Source: a virus
Length of the DNA: 49,900 nt
Virus record (IMG/VR): IMGVR_UViG_3300032116_000312
Location: 1-49,900 of that record
Reading direction: 5' to 3' (one strand)
Shown here in pieces: positions 15,801-23,901 of the stretch. The position numbers and the translations under genes were made by a program. Below the pieces are notes generated by a model, which was not told where the DNA came from, ran no database searches, and saw only the letters and a list, made by a program, of their open reading frames with translations. How positions within the stretch are numbered: the first letter of the stretch is position 1; each line of letters begins with the position of its first letter.

Positions 15801-17903
15801 GGCGCGACCAGCCTCACGGGCTATGTGAAGGGCAATGGCACGAGCGCCATGACCGCCTCTTCGACCATTCCCAGCGGTGACATCACCGGGCTTGGAACGA
15901 TGGCGGCGCAAGATGCCAACGCCGTTGCCATTACGGGCGGCACAATCAATGGAACCGCGATTGGTGGGACAACAGCGGCTGCTGGCACGTTTAACGCTCT
16001 GACTGTTAACGGCGATGCGGTCATTAGCACAAGCTCTGTTAATGCTGCTCTCCGCATCACGCAGACAGGCACTGGCAATGCCATCCTTGTTGAGGATAGC
16101 GCGAACCCGGACGCTACGCCGTTTGTTGTAAACAATGCGGGTCAGGTTCTTGTTGGTTCAACGACATCACCTTTCGGCTCGACTACTATTGGCCTGTTTA
16201 GCAATACAGTAGACGCCGTTCCCCCTTATCAGGACTTCTTCAAGAACCGCGCTGGTGCCGTCGTTGCTTCTGGTGACGTACTTGGTCGCCAGCGGTTCTT
16301 TGGTTATGACGGCGCGGCATACCTTGAGGCTGCCCGTATTGATGCGGTTGTTGACACCACTCCCGGCTTAAACGACATGCCGGGCAGTCTCCGTTTCTAT
16401 ACAATGACTGACGGCACGACCACGCTTACGGAGCGGATGCGTATTGATAACGCTGGTCAGGTTGGAATTGGTTCCAGCTCGCTTACTGCTGGCCGCACTC
16501 TTTCGGTGTCTAAAAACATTACTGGAGCTACAAGCTCTTATGGTGTCTTTGCCTTTGGCGCAATCCAGTCGGATGTAACAACGCAAGCTGTTATGTTTCG
16601 CACGGCTCCAACAGTTGCGGCAGCATCGTTTACTTTGGGTAGCCTTATTCACTTTGACGCCAATCAGGGATCAATTGGTGCGGGCGCAACGCTAACAAAC
16701 CAATATGGCCATGTTGCTGGTTCCACTCTTATCGGCGCAGCCACCAATTACGGCTTCTTTGGTAACATGGCGGCTGGCACAACCCGCACAATCACCAACG
16801 TGGCGCGCACCAGCAACGTGGCTACGATTACCACCAGCGTGGCGCACGGCTATTTGGCGGGTCAGTCCGTCACGGTTGCTGCAACGACAAACACGAGCCT
16901 GAATGGCACGTTCACGATTACTGGCGTCCCGACAACAAGCACGTTTACCTATGATCAGGTCGCTGCGGATATTCCGTCTGCTGCCGATACGGGTTCCACA
17001 GTCGTTGTGGGCCGCTGGAACTTCTACGCCAATGGCACAGCGCCGAATTACTTCGGTGGCGCAACGACCGTCAGCACAAGCAGTACGGATGCCGCACTTC
17101 GTGTGACGCAGACGGGCGCTGGCAATGCATTGTTGATTGAGGACAGCACGAACCCGGATGCTACGCCGTTTGTGGTAGATGCGACTGGAAATGTCATTGT
17201 TGGCTACACAACAACTGTCAGCGTTGCTGGAGGAACAAGACCGCTTACCGTAAACGGCGCTGGTCAGATTTTAGTTCGCGCAACAAACGATACTTCCGGC
17301 CCAATCTTAGCTATGGGCAAAACTCGCTCCACTTCTTTGGCGTCAAATACTATTGTGCAGAGCGGCGATCAACTCGGCGGCATTTTTTTTACTGGTGATG
17401 ACGGAACGAACATAAATACTAGCGGCGCATCAATCGTTGCCGTTGTAGACGGCACTCCCGGCGCAACCGACATGCCCGGTCGCCTTGTGTTTTCCACAAC
17501 GGCTGACGGCGCGGGTTCGCCTTCGCCGCACATGACGATTAGCTCTTCTGGTCGTGTTGGCATTGGCACGACGACCCCTGCGGTCAAGCTGGCAATCTCC
17601 AGCACAGACGCGATCCTTGTCCCGGTTGGCACGACGGTCGAGCGCCCCACTGGGGCAACCGGCTACCTGCGCTTCAACAGCACGACAACCAGCTTTGAAG
17701 GCTATAACGGCACGGCTTGGGGAAGCATTGGCGGCGGGGCTACAGGTGGTGGCACGGATCAGATATTCTACCAAAACGGTCAGACTGTAACGACCAACTA
17801 CACCATTACGGCAGGCCAAAACGCTGGCACGTTTGGTCCAATAACTGTAAACTCCGGCATAACCGTTACCGTTCCTGTCGGATCAACTTGGAGCATTGTC
17901 TGA
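12891..17903 (+). CDS. Giant tail-fibre protein with internal repeats
   Basis: A 1670-aa Gly/Thr/Ser-rich fibre. The N-terminus has short modules of the LPVANGGTG / TTLGNALISGG type typical of trimeric phage fibres. A block of about 70 residues around DNA 13846-14065 returns at 15637-15853 (GGVGVAPSWGKIGLTTHV core). A second module, with the core NPDATPFVV, occurs at about 16030-16155 and 17080-17200. A NVATITT...HGYLAGQSVTV module (about 16800-17000) resembles an insert in the nozzle protein at 24685. Fibres bind the host surface. No S74 chaperone domain is visible at its C-terminus. Its stop codon overlaps the next start (TGATG). Confidence 0.85.
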   Translation: MSNVQIPNLPAATGLSGSEQFEGVQSGTSVRISASQIATYISSAYPAPGIASVDGAAPIAVSTVGNAATVSLDLQGVTNAYMATMPARTVKANVTGASGAPTDATVSQVLDTFGTTKGMMLYRDTTSWVALTSGTAGQVLTAQGTTAAPIWSTLSISPGSIAPTGVTAGTYGSASTVPRYTVLASGQLSAASNVAIVIPSTSVTGLGTMATQNANTVAITGGNIDSTTIGASTPAAGSFTTLTSTSSTNLGTISSGVWNGTPIAVLYGGTGATTASGARTNLGAAASGANSDITSLSGLTTPLSTTQGGTSFGSYTTGDLLYASTSTGLARLNDVATGNSLISGGVGVAPSWGKIGLTTHVSGTLPVANGGSGATTLTGFLKGNGTGAFTAVATIPNSGLTNSSITVGSTSIALGATSTTLAGLTTVTLTQDPTAALEATTKQYVDGQISTVSNTTFHAASGYATTADLGTVTYSNGTGGVGATLTQSGSPSVLIIDGYTFTATDVTNATRVLVKNQSSGLQNGIYVVTNEGSGAANWQLTRSSDFNTVGTGPDRIQTGASSFVSGGAVNGSTSWVMNTTGTITVGSTALVWAQTSSSASVTVTSPLTKVGSVIGLGTVPTTFGGTGLTTLTQYAVMLGNGTGNVAFASPGTTGYPLLSTGASSNPAFGQLSLSSAVTGTLPVANGGTGTSTAFTAGSVIFAGASGTYSQNNSELFWNNSSNFLGIGTGTPDAPVTLTAPTQTSVTAGTLPAGTDLHIVGANSAITRITQDSFGTGNYPAYTGRSARGTAATPTATQSGDILSQYGGRGRGATDYSSSSVARIDLEAAENFTDTAQGSFISLHTTALGTVSQNERFRAGPAGQWGIGGANYGTSGQVFTSGGASAAPSWASISVSSVTGTLPVANGGTGLTTYTIGDLIYASGATALSKLADVATGNALISGGVGVAPSWGKIGLTTHVNGTLAVANGGTGATSLTGYVKGNGTSAMTASSTIPSGDITGLGTMAAQDANAVAITGGTINGTAIGGTTAAAGTFNALTVNGDAVISTSSVNAALRITQTGTGNAILVEDSANPDATPFVVNNAGQVLVGSTTSPFGSTTIGLFSNTVDAVPPYQDFFKNRAGAVVASGDVLGRQRFFGYDGAAYLEAARIDAVVDTTPGLNDMPGSLRFYTMTDGTTTLTERMRIDNAGQVGIGSSSLTAGRTLSVSKNITGATSSYGVFAFGAIQSDVTTQAVMFRTAPTVAAASFTLGSLIHFDANQGSIGAGATLTNQYGHVAGSTLIGAATNYGFFGNMAAGTTRTITNVARTSNVATITTSVAHGYLAGQSVTVAATTNTSLNGTFTITGVPTTSTFTYDQVAADIPSAADTGSTVVVGRWNFYANGTAPNYFGGATTVSTSSTDAALRVTQTGAGNALLIEDSTNPDATPFVVDATGNVIVGYTTTVSVAGGTRPLTVNGAGQILVRATNDTSGPILAMGKTRSTSLASNTIVQSGDQLGGIFFTGDDGTNINTSGASIVAVVDGTPGATDMPGRLVFSTTADGAGSPSPHMTISSSGRVGIGTTTPAVKLAISSTDAILVPVGTTVERPTGATGYLRFNSTTTSFEGYNGTAWGSIGGGATGGGTDQIFYQNGQTVTTNYTITAGQNAGTFGPITVNSGITVTVPVGSTWSIV

Positions 17904-18856
17904 TGCCAGTTTCAATTAAAGGCTCTGGCGGTGGTGGCGTTACGCTTGATGCGGGCGCTGCGGCTTCTAATACGACGCTGACCTTGCCAAATGTGAATGG
18001 CACGGTCTTGCAGTCTGGAACGGCTGTCACGCCTGCGCAGGGCGGCACGGGGCTCACTTCACCGGGAACCAGCGGGAACGTTTTGACCAGCAACGGCTCT
18101 GCTTGGACGAGCGCGGCTCCTCCTGTCATAAACACGCAGACCTTTGACATTGTTGGCCCTAACACATGGACGAAGCCTTCTGGATACAGCGCAAACAGCC
18201 GTGTTTTCATTCAGGCTTGGGCCGGTGGTGGTTCTGGCGCTAGACATACAACTGCCGCTAGTGCGTCTGGTGGCGGCGGTGGCGGATATAGCGAGCGGTG
18301 GGTTAATCTATCTCAATTGGGAGCAACTGAAACGGTCACCATTGGTGCTGGTGGCGTGTCCAGAACAGGCTCCAATCAAAGCGGCGATCAAGGTGGGAAC
18401 ACGAGCGTCACTATTACTACGGGCGGTACTTTTACAGTCTATGGAGGGGCTGGAGGAATCCAAGCGGGAAACGGCGGCGGCGGCGGCGGGCAGTTGTCGG
18501 CGGCCTCCGGTTTCACTCCCGGATTGCCAAATTTTTTAACAGACGCTGGTGGCGCAAGGCAGGGTCAGGGTGATACCACTACCCAGAATGATGGCGCTGC
18601 TATGTTTCATGGTGGCGGTGGTGGGTACACCACAAACGCTCCCGGTAAAAATAGCGTTTGGGGCGGCGGCGGCGGCGGTGGTGCTGGCGCTAGTGGGGCC
18701 ACAGTCGCTGGTACATCAATTAATGGTGGGTCTGGAGGAACTGGCGGCGCAACTGGCACGGCAGGCACACAGCCCGCTGGCGGCGGTGGTGGAGGTACAA
18801 CCACATCAGGCGCTGGCGGCGCTGGCCGCGTAATCATCACTGTCTTCCCGGCGTAA
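17903..18856 (+). CDS. Glycine-rich tail tip/receptor-binding protein
   Basis: A 317-aa protein. The N-terminal 90 residues carry fibre-type motifs (TPAQGGTGLTSPG, GNVLTSNGSAWTS) shared with neighbouring fibre genes. The rest is dominated by polyglycine runs and ends in GAGRVIITV. This matches the glycine-rich domains of phage tail tips, where polyglycine helices present variable loops to receptors, as in the S16 gp38 adhesin. The ATG at 17903 overlaps the previous stop codon; the longer open frame begins inside the fibre gene and is rejected. A similar gene lies at 37567. Confidence 0.75.
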   Translation: MPVSIKGSGGGGVTLDAGAAASNTTLTLPNVNGTVLQSGTAVTPAQGGTGLTSPGTSGNVLTSNGSAWTSAAPPVINTQTFDIVGPNTWTKPSGYSANSRVFIQAWAGGGSGARHTTAASASGGGGGGYSERWVNLSQLGATETVTIGAGGVSRTGSNQSGDQGGNTSVTITTGGTFTVYGGAGGIQAGNGGGGGGQLSAASGFTPGLPNFLTDAGGARQGQGDTTTQNDGAAMFHGGGGGYTTNAPGKNSVWGGGGGGGAGASGATVAGTSINGGSGGTGGATGTAGTQPAGGGGGGTTTSGAGGAGRVIITVFPA

Positions 18857-18866
18857 GGAAATAAAA

Positions 18867-20168
18867 ATGAGCACGGTCACTGTCGTAAACGTCAAGCACC
18901 CGTCTTCCGCGAGCAATAACATTGTTCTGGACGCCAGCGGCAATACAGCAGTCAGTGGAAGTTTGACCGTTGGCGGCGTTGCCGCTGTCTCTGTTGCTCC
19001 CGGCACGGCAGGTAACGTCCTGACCAGCAATGGCTCGGCTTGGACGAGTTCCGCGCCTGCTGTCGCAACTGGCACGGTCATTGGTTATGGCTCGTCTAGC
19101 CCGCCAAGCGGGTTCCTCGCTTGCGACGGGAGCACCTACAACGATGCTTCTTACACTGCGCTTTCAACGGTGCTTGGGAACATCCGGTCAAACGTCTTTA
19201 CTAACAACTTTTCTTCTACTCTTTCGTCAGGGGATAATACGGCTGTAGCCAATTCAAGAATATTTATTCTGCGGTCTGACAGCGACACGGCTTCCTATTT
19301 CTCTGCTGACTCTGGAGCTACTTGGAGTTCAACAACTTCTTCGCTTGAGGGAAATGTTGTCTGGACTGGAACAAATTATGTTGCGGGGCACAGCGCCAGT
19401 TGTAGCGGGTCGCTTGGTATTAGGTACAGCTCAAACGCTACGTCTTGGACGCAAGTTACAACCAACATAAACTGGACCGTTAGCGGCATTGCGTGGAGCG
19501 GTAGCCGTCTAGTAGCGGTTGGGCAAAACATTGCCAACAATGCGTACAGCACCAATTCAGGGGTAAACTGGACCGCTGGTGGCGCAATCGGCTTTAACAC
19601 TATTGACGTGGCGTTTGGTGCGAGCCTTTTTGTCGCTGTTGGAATTTCCGGTAGCTCTGGTCGTATTTCCACATCGACTGATGGAACTTCTTGGACAACC
19701 CGCACAGTTCCAACAGGGTTTGCAACCTCCGTTGGTATTAAATCGGTAAGTTTTGTAAACAGCCGTTTTGTTGCGGTGGATCAAAACTGCAATATTGCCA
19801 GCAGCACCGACGGAATTACATGGACTTTGAGTTTCTCAACGGGCAACAGGATTGCTTCTCCATTCGTAACTACAACGACAGGTGAGAGGAACCGTGTTGC
19901 CTACTCAACTTCGGACAGCAGCTACTATGTGTTGGACTGCTATAGTACCGATCTTGCAAGTTGGACCCGCGTTCCAAGAGCGGCAAATTATGGAACAGCG
20001 ATAACTGGAAGCTTAAATATGAATGCCGTGTCATCGGATGGAACTCGTGTCTACAACAGCGCAGGAACTGTCTACAACCCAATTCCGTACACCACAGGGA
20101 CACAGTTCCTCGTTCCAAACCTGCAAACGGTCAACTCTGCGGGTGTGTTTTACCACATCAAAACGTGA
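18867..20168 (+). CDS. Tail-collar protein with inserted beta-propeller
   Basis: A 433-aa protein. After a fibre-like N-terminus (GNVLTSNGSAWTSS), residues 70-105 (VIGYGSSSPPSGFLACDGST) form the first half of a phage tail-collar domain. Residues of about 110-395 hold repeated SW/W-T/G-S-LVAVG patterns (DGTSWTTRT, DGITWTLSF, SGVNWTAGG) of a BNR/sialidase-type propeller. The collar resumes only at the C-terminus (FLVPNLQTVNSAGVFYHIKT). The propeller therefore appears to be inserted inside the collar fold. It probably binds a surface carbohydrate; no sialidase catalytic set was identified. Confidence 0.72.
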   Translation: MSTVTVVNVKHPSSASNNIVLDASGNTAVSGSLTVGGVAAVSVAPGTAGNVLTSNGSAWTSSAPAVATGTVIGYGSSSPPSGFLACDGSTYNDASYTALSTVLGNIRSNVFTNNFSSTLSSGDNTAVANSRIFILRSDSDTASYFSADSGATWSSTTSSLEGNVVWTGTNYVAGHSASCSGSLGIRYSSNATSWTQVTTNINWTVSGIAWSGSRLVAVGQNIANNAYSTNSGVNWTAGGAIGFNTIDVAFGASLFVAVGISGSSGRISTSTDGTSWTTRTVPTGFATSVGIKSVSFVNSRFVAVDQNCNIASSTDGITWTLSFSTGNRIASPFVTTTTGERNRVAYSTSDSSYYVLDCYSTDLASWTRVPRAANYGTAITGSLNMNAVSSDGTRVYNSAGTVYNPIPYTTGTQFLVPNLQTVNSAGVFYHIKT

Positions 20169-20176
20169 GGCTCGCG

Positions 20177-20416
20177 ATGTATGTAATTTATCAGTACAAC
20201 GCTTTCTCTGTTTATGAAGGTGTGAACAGGGAAATCGCGGACACGCAAGGCTGCCCTATGGGGTGGACAACTGTGCAGCCGCCGACCATTCCGCAAGGCA
20301 AGTTTGCCTACTTCCGTGGGCCGGATTGGATCATCATTGATGAGTATCCGGGGACATATCCTGTGCCAGAGCCATCGACAGATGCGCCCGTCAATGAACC
20401 GCCGACAGTCGCATGA
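20177..20416 (+). CDS. Small fibre-cassette protein
   Basis: A 79-aa protein with an N-terminal beta-rich part (YVIYQYNAFSVYEG, GKFAYFRGPDWIIIDEYPG) and a Pro/Glu-rich tail. It lies between a receptor-binding gene and a cupin gene, overlapping the latter by four bases. Small genes at this place in fibre cassettes are often fibre chaperones or attachment factors, but no family match can be claimed. The ATG at 20177 is chosen; the longer frame begins inside the previous gene. Confidence 0.55.
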   Translation: MYVIYQYNAFSVYEGVNREIADTQGCPMGWTTVQPPTIPQGKFAYFRGPDWIIIDEYPGTYPVPEPSTDAPVNEPPTVA

Positions 20417-20682
20417 CCTTGGAAAACAAACCACTCAGCTTTGGAAAGCTGTCTGGAACCATATACGACGCGCCTGACGTTGGAGACATTCTTCCCATGC
20501 ACACACATGGCGAAAAAGACGTCCACATCACCGTTGTCGCCCGTGGGTCTTTCAGGGTCCACGGCGATGGTTGGGAAATGGTTGCCAAAGCTGGTGATGT
20601 GTTAGATTGGAAGCCGGGCCAAGCGCATGAGCTTATCGCTCTTGAGCCGAACAGTAGGTTTGTGAATATCGTGAAGGGCTAA
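20413..20682 (+). CDS. Small cupin-domain protein
   Basis: An 89-aa single-domain cupin. Motif 1 is HTHGEKDVHITVVARG, with His30, His32, Glu34 and His38 as candidate metal ligands. Motif 2 is GDVLDWKPGQAH, ending with His72. It consists almost entirely of the barrel. Cupins bind metal ions and act as isomerases, dioxygenases or simple ligand binders; the substrate cannot be read from sequence. It overlaps the upstream gene by four bases inside the fibre cassette, so it may be a virion part or modify a surface sugar, which is inference. Confidence 0.78.
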   Translation: MTLENKPLSFGKLSGTIYDAPDVGDILPMHTHGEKDVHITVVARGSFRVHGDGWEMVAKAGDVLDWKPGQAHELIALEPNSRFVNIVKG

Positions 20683-20694
20683 AGGAGAAACACA

Positions 20695-21702
20695 ATGACC
20701 CTCGTTTTAAGTGGCTCCAACGGCCTTTCTGACGTTGATGGCTCGGCTGCAACTCCTGCCATTCGCGGCACGGACGCAAACACCGGCATGTTCTTTCCTG
20801 CGGCTGACACGATTGCATTTTCTGAGGGCGGTGCGGAAATAATTCGCATTACAAGCACAGGCCGTGTTGGTATTGGCCTGACCTCCCCGGCGGCAACCTT
20901 TTCTGTTTTGGGAACTTCGTCCCTTGAAACGGCCCGCTTGGAAAACAACAATTCTGATGCGTATTTGGTTATCAATCAGACACAGACAGGCACATCAACT
21001 CGCGCAGCATTAAGCATGAGAAAGGCTGGGAATGTTGTTTTCAACATCTCCAACGATGGCGAAGCAACTGGTGGTGCAACCTACTACGAAGCTTTTAATG
21101 CAAACGGCCAACATATATTTTATTCAAACGGGACAGAGCGCGCCCGCATTGACACCAGCGGCAATTTGTTGGTGGGGACGACGAGCAACAATGGCGTTGT
21201 TACTTCATTTACCTCTAGCACCACAGGCCGCGCTGGATTTTTTATGGTAAATGCTGCTTCAAGTTTGGCGGCGGACGCTCTTGGGGTCTCAAAGTTTGAT
21301 AACAACACAACCACCTCTCAGGTGTTTGTGAAATTCTTCATCAACAACAATGCTGCGGCATCAGGTCTGATCACTGCAAATGGCGCAAACCAAGCCGCGT
21401 TTACAAGCTCGTCTGATGCGCGACTGAAAGAAAACATTGCACTTCTGCCTTCCCAGTTGGAAAAAATTTGCGCTCTGAAGCCGTCTGAGTTTGATTATAA
21501 AGACGGAACGGGCCATCAAATTGGTTTCATCGCGCAAGAGATGCAGGAAGTTTATCCAGACTGTGTTGGGGAAGATGCAAACGGAATGCTTTTAGTGAGC
21601 GGTTGGTCAAAGACAGAGGCTTGCCTTGTCTCTGCCATCCAAGAACTCAAAGTTCAGAACGACGATCTCAAGGCCCGCGTGGCCGTATTAGAGGGGAAGT
21701 AA
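20695..21702 (+). CDS. Tail fibre/spike with C-terminal S74 chaperone domain
   Basis: A 335-aa fibre protein. The N-terminal part has GVGIGLTSPAATFSVLG and ARIDTSGNLLVGTTS modules like those of the giant fibre. The C-terminal domain starts at about Ser240 in SDARLKENI and continues through HQIGFIAQEMQEVYPDCVG to a coiled coil. This is the peptidase S74 intramolecular chaperone: it trimerises the fibre and then cuts itself off just before the serine. The Ser240/Lys245 dyad matches the S-D-x-R-x-K pattern of active members. AAGGAG precedes the start. Confidence 0.88.
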   Translation: MTLVLSGSNGLSDVDGSAATPAIRGTDANTGMFFPAADTIAFSEGGAEIIRITSTGRVGIGLTSPAATFSVLGTSSLETARLENNNSDAYLVINQTQTGTSTRAALSMRKAGNVVFNISNDGEATGGATYYEAFNANGQHIFYSNGTERARIDTSGNLLVGTTSNNGVVTSFTSSTTGRAGFFMVNAASSLAADALGVSKFDNNTTTSQVFVKFFINNNAAASGLITANGANQAAFTSSSDARLKENIALLPSQLEKICALKPSEFDYKDGTGHQIGFIAQEMQEVYPDCVGEDANGMLLVSGWSKTEACLVSAIQELKVQNDDLKARVAVLEGK

Positions 21703-21703
21703 A

Positions 21704-21916
21704 ATGGAAAACACGCAGATCACACTGACCTTGACGGTCAATCAGTGCAACATCATCCTGAATGCGCTTGCCGCCCGCCCTTATGCGGAAGTGGCGGATG
21801 TCATTGCCGCCATTAAGGCTCAGGGCGAGAAGGCTGTCGCAGAGCTTCAGGCTACTGCGGCTCAGGGCGTTCAACCGAAAATTGACCCGCGCGTCCCGGA
21901 CGAAGCGGTGCAGTAA
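21704..21916 (+). CDS. Small phage protein before the lysis genes
   Basis: A 70-aa protein with ITLTLTVNQCNIILNALAAR followed by a helical segment (VADVIAAIKAQGEKAVAELQ). Small proteins starting with this TLTV/ILNAL pattern are common in tailed phages near fibre and lysis genes; no function is known to me. It follows the fibre gene by one base and shares one base with the next start. Confidence 0.65.
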   Translation: MENTQITLTLTVNQCNIILNALAARPYAEVADVIAAIKAQGEKAVAELQATAAQGVQPKIDPRVPDEAVQ

Positions 21917-22152
21917 TGGACCAGCAAACACTCATCAATGCAGCATTTATGATTGCCACTGGCGTTGGTGGGTGGTTTGCGCGTGAAATGTGGGGCGCGG
22001 TGAAAGAGCTTCGCCGCGACCTACATGACATTGAGACAGAACTGCCAAAAACATATGTCATGAAAATAGACTTAGATAAGCGCATGGAGCACATAGAGCA
22101 TATGTTCCAACGCATCTATGACAAGCTGGATGGGAAGGCAGACAAGTTATGA
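21916..22152 (+). CDS. Small membrane-anchored lysis-cassette protein
   Basis: A 78-aa protein with one N-terminal hydrophobic segment (about residues 6-22) followed by WGAVKELRRDLHDIE and a charged helix ending in a DKLDGKAD motif. The pattern resembles small phage membrane proteins found beside holins. It could be a holin accessory or antiholin, but this is positional inference. It overlaps the next gene by four bases. Confidence 0.6.
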   Translation: MDQQTLINAAFMIATGVGGWFAREMWGAVKELRRDLHDIETELPKTYVMKIDLDKRMEHIEHMFQRIYDKLDGKADKL

Positions 22153-22622
22153 GCAGCACTGAAGACAAGCAAGAGAAGATGGCTCTTGAGATGGCAGCGA
22201 ACTCTTCAAAGGGTGCGCTGGTTGAGAAGATTGTCTTCGCTGGTATCCCGATCCTGTTCTCATGCGTCGTTTACCTCATGGGCAGCCTGTCCAACGCGAG
22301 CAACGAACTTATTCAACTCAAGTCCAAGATTGCGGTGGTTGTGAACGCTGAGAACAAAGCGATCCCGCCGCAGGGCACTACGATTGACATGGCTCAGATC
22401 AGAGAGAGTCTGAACGACAAGATTGACAAGGTTGAGCGCGATGCTGCTTTGGCTCGTGCAGCGATGACGCTGGATCGTGAACGGTCTATGGCTGCTATTG
22501 AGAAGAGCCGAATGGACATGACTGCGGACGCCGCTGGTGCTCGTTCTGCTATTCGTTTTGAAATGGAGCGGATGCGGGCAGAGCTTGATAAGCGACTCTA
22601 CCTTTTAGAGCAGAGAAAATGA
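22149..22622 (+). CDS. Membrane protein with long coiled coil
   Basis: A 157-aa protein with a single hydrophobic segment at about 26-46 (KIVFAGIPILFSCVVYLMG) and then a long charged helix of about 100 residues, probably a coiled coil. The build is spanin-like: an inner-membrane anchor with a periplasmic helical arm. However, no classical Rz/Rz1 pair or lipobox is seen. It lies between two lysis-cassette genes, overlapping both by four bases. A spanin or holin-associated role is plausible, not shown. Confidence 0.6.
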   Translation: MSSTEDKQEKMALEMAANSSKGALVEKIVFAGIPILFSCVVYLMGSLSNASNELIQLKSKIAVVVNAENKAIPPQGTTIDMAQIRESLNDKIDKVERDAALARAAMTLDRERSMAAIEKSRMDMTADAAGARSAIRFEMERMRAELDKRLYLLEQRK

Positions 22623-22822
22623 TCACCTCTAAGGTGATCCTCATAGCTTGGATGCTTGATGTTCAAACTACGAATGTCATGTACTTCATGCCAATCATGG
22701 TGATGCAAGATGATGCAACGTGTCAAAGAGCTTTGGTTGACCTTAAAGAAACTCACAAGCGAGGGTATTCATACAATCTCGCAATTCGTGGCGCGTGTAT
22801 TCCGGCGGACATAGGGGGATAG
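22619..22822 (+). CDS. Small possibly exported two-cysteine protein
   Basis: A 67-aa protein with a hydrophobic N-terminus (residues 4-30, interrupted by an Asp) and two cysteines (Cys35, Cys60) that could form a disulfide in the periplasm. The ATG overlaps the previous stop codon (ATGA), and the holin gene follows after one base. Nested in the lysis cassette, it might work with the coiled-coil membrane protein upstream. I recognise no family. Confidence 0.5.
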   Translation: MITSKVILIAWMLDVQTTNVMYFMPIMVMQDDATCQRALVDLKETHKRGYSYNLAIRGACIPADIGG

Positions 22823-22823
22823 A

Positions 22824-23351
22824 ATGGATATTATGAAAGCGGTCGGGCCCCTGCTTGGGCAGATAGCACCGACTATCGCGACGGCTCTTGGTGGTCCATT
22901 GGCCGGTCTTGCCACAAAGACCCTTTCCAATGTCCTTCTTGGCACGGAAGACGGCACTGAGGCCGACATTGCTAAAGCCATGCAGAGCGCCACGCCCGAT
23001 CAGCTTGCTGCCATCAAGCAGATTGATGCTGACTTTAAGGTCCGCATGGCGGAGCTTGAGATTGATCTTGAGCGGATCACGGCAAAAGACCGTGACAGCG
23101 CCCGCAACCGCGAAATCCAAACTGGCGACCATACGCCAAAGATTTTGGCGGCTGCCATTACCGTTGGCTTCTTTGGCATCCTCTTTTGGATGTTCGTGTA
23201 CGGTGTCCCCAAGAACGGAAACGAAGCTTTGCTCTTGATGCTTGGCGCTCTTCAGACCGCATTTACCGGCGTTATCGCCTACTATTTTGGCTCGTCCGCT
23301 GGCTCAAAAGCCAAGACGGATGTGCTTGCTGCAAAGGAAAATGGCAAATGA
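22824..23351 (+). CDS. Holin, GTA-type three-TM family
   Basis: A 175-aa protein. It starts with a hydrophobic, Gly/Ala-rich helix (about 5-40), followed by a charged helix with ATPDQLAAIKQIDADFKVRM. Two clear membrane segments (about 110-128 and 140-160) follow, ending in GVIAYYFGSSAGSKAKTD. This corresponds to the 3-TM holin family described for release of gene-transfer agents in alphaproteobacteria. Holins open the inner membrane to let the endolysin reach the wall. The endolysin gene overlaps its stop codon by four bases. Confidence 0.8.
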   Translation: MDIMKAVGPLLGQIAPTIATALGGPLAGLATKTLSNVLLGTEDGTEADIAKAMQSATPDQLAAIKQIDADFKVRMAELEIDLERITAKDRDSARNREIQTGDHTPKILAAAITVGFFGILFWMFVYGVPKNGNEALLLMLGALQTAFTGVIAYYFGSSAGSKAKTDVLAAKENGK

Positions 23352-23866
23352 AAGAGAACTGGGAAAACGCTTTCGCCGCCGTTCTGAAGCACGAGGGTGG
23401 CTACGTTAATCACCCAAAAGATCCGGGCGGCATGACAAACTTGGGCGTGACCAAGCGCGCTTGGGAGGCTTATGTTGATCGTGATGTCACCGAAGCCGAA
23501 ATGCGGGCTCTGACCCCAGAAGTCGTTAAACCGTTCTATAAAAAAATGTACTGGGACAAGATCAGGGGTGACGACCTTCCATCCGGCGTGGACTACGCAG
23601 CCTACGATCTTGCTGTGAACAGCGGCACGGGCAGGGCCGCCAAGTATCTTCAGGAGATTGCTGGCGTCCCGGCTGATGGGGTTATTGGCCCTAAAAGCAT
23701 CGCCGCCATTCAGGCTTGCCCGGCAGACGAGACGGTAGATGCCCTTTGCGGAATGCGGTTGGATTTTCTGAAGCGTCTGCCGACGTGGGACACCTTTGGC
23801 AAAGGGTGGGGCCGCCGCGTGGCTGATGTAGAAGAGAAGGCTGCGGCTATGGCAAAAAATGCCTGA
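23348..23866 (+). CDS. Endolysin, GH108 N-acetylmuramidase
   Basis: A 172-aa protein. The N-terminal catalytic domain has HEGGYVNHPKDPGGMTNLGV with the candidate catalytic Glu16, as in glycoside hydrolase family 108. The second half (DYAAYDLAVNSGTGRAAKYL, GVPADGVIGPKSIAAI) matches the associated peptidoglycan-binding domain PG_binding_3. It cuts the glycan backbone of peptidoglycan at lysis. There is no signal peptide, so export depends on the holin just upstream. The ATG at 23348 overlaps the holin stop codon; the longer open frame lies inside the holin gene and is rejected. Confidence 0.9.
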   Translation: MKENWENAFAAVLKHEGGYVNHPKDPGGMTNLGVTKRAWEAYVDRDVTEAEMRALTPEVVKPFYKKMYWDKIRGDDLPSGVDYAAYDLAVNSGTGRAAKYLQEIAGVPADGVIGPKSIAAIQACPADETVDALCGMRLDFLKRLPTWDTFGKGWGRRVADVEEKAAAMAKNA

Positions 23867-23901
23867 TCGCGGTATAACAAGGGCATGGCGGAGTTTCCGA
23901 G

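Noticed and set aside
12891-18856. Repetitive DNA that could be taken for a CRISPR array
   Set aside because: The repeats are in-frame coding modules of fibre proteins with irregular spacing, not short identical repeats with unique spacers. No CRISPR array was seen in the window.
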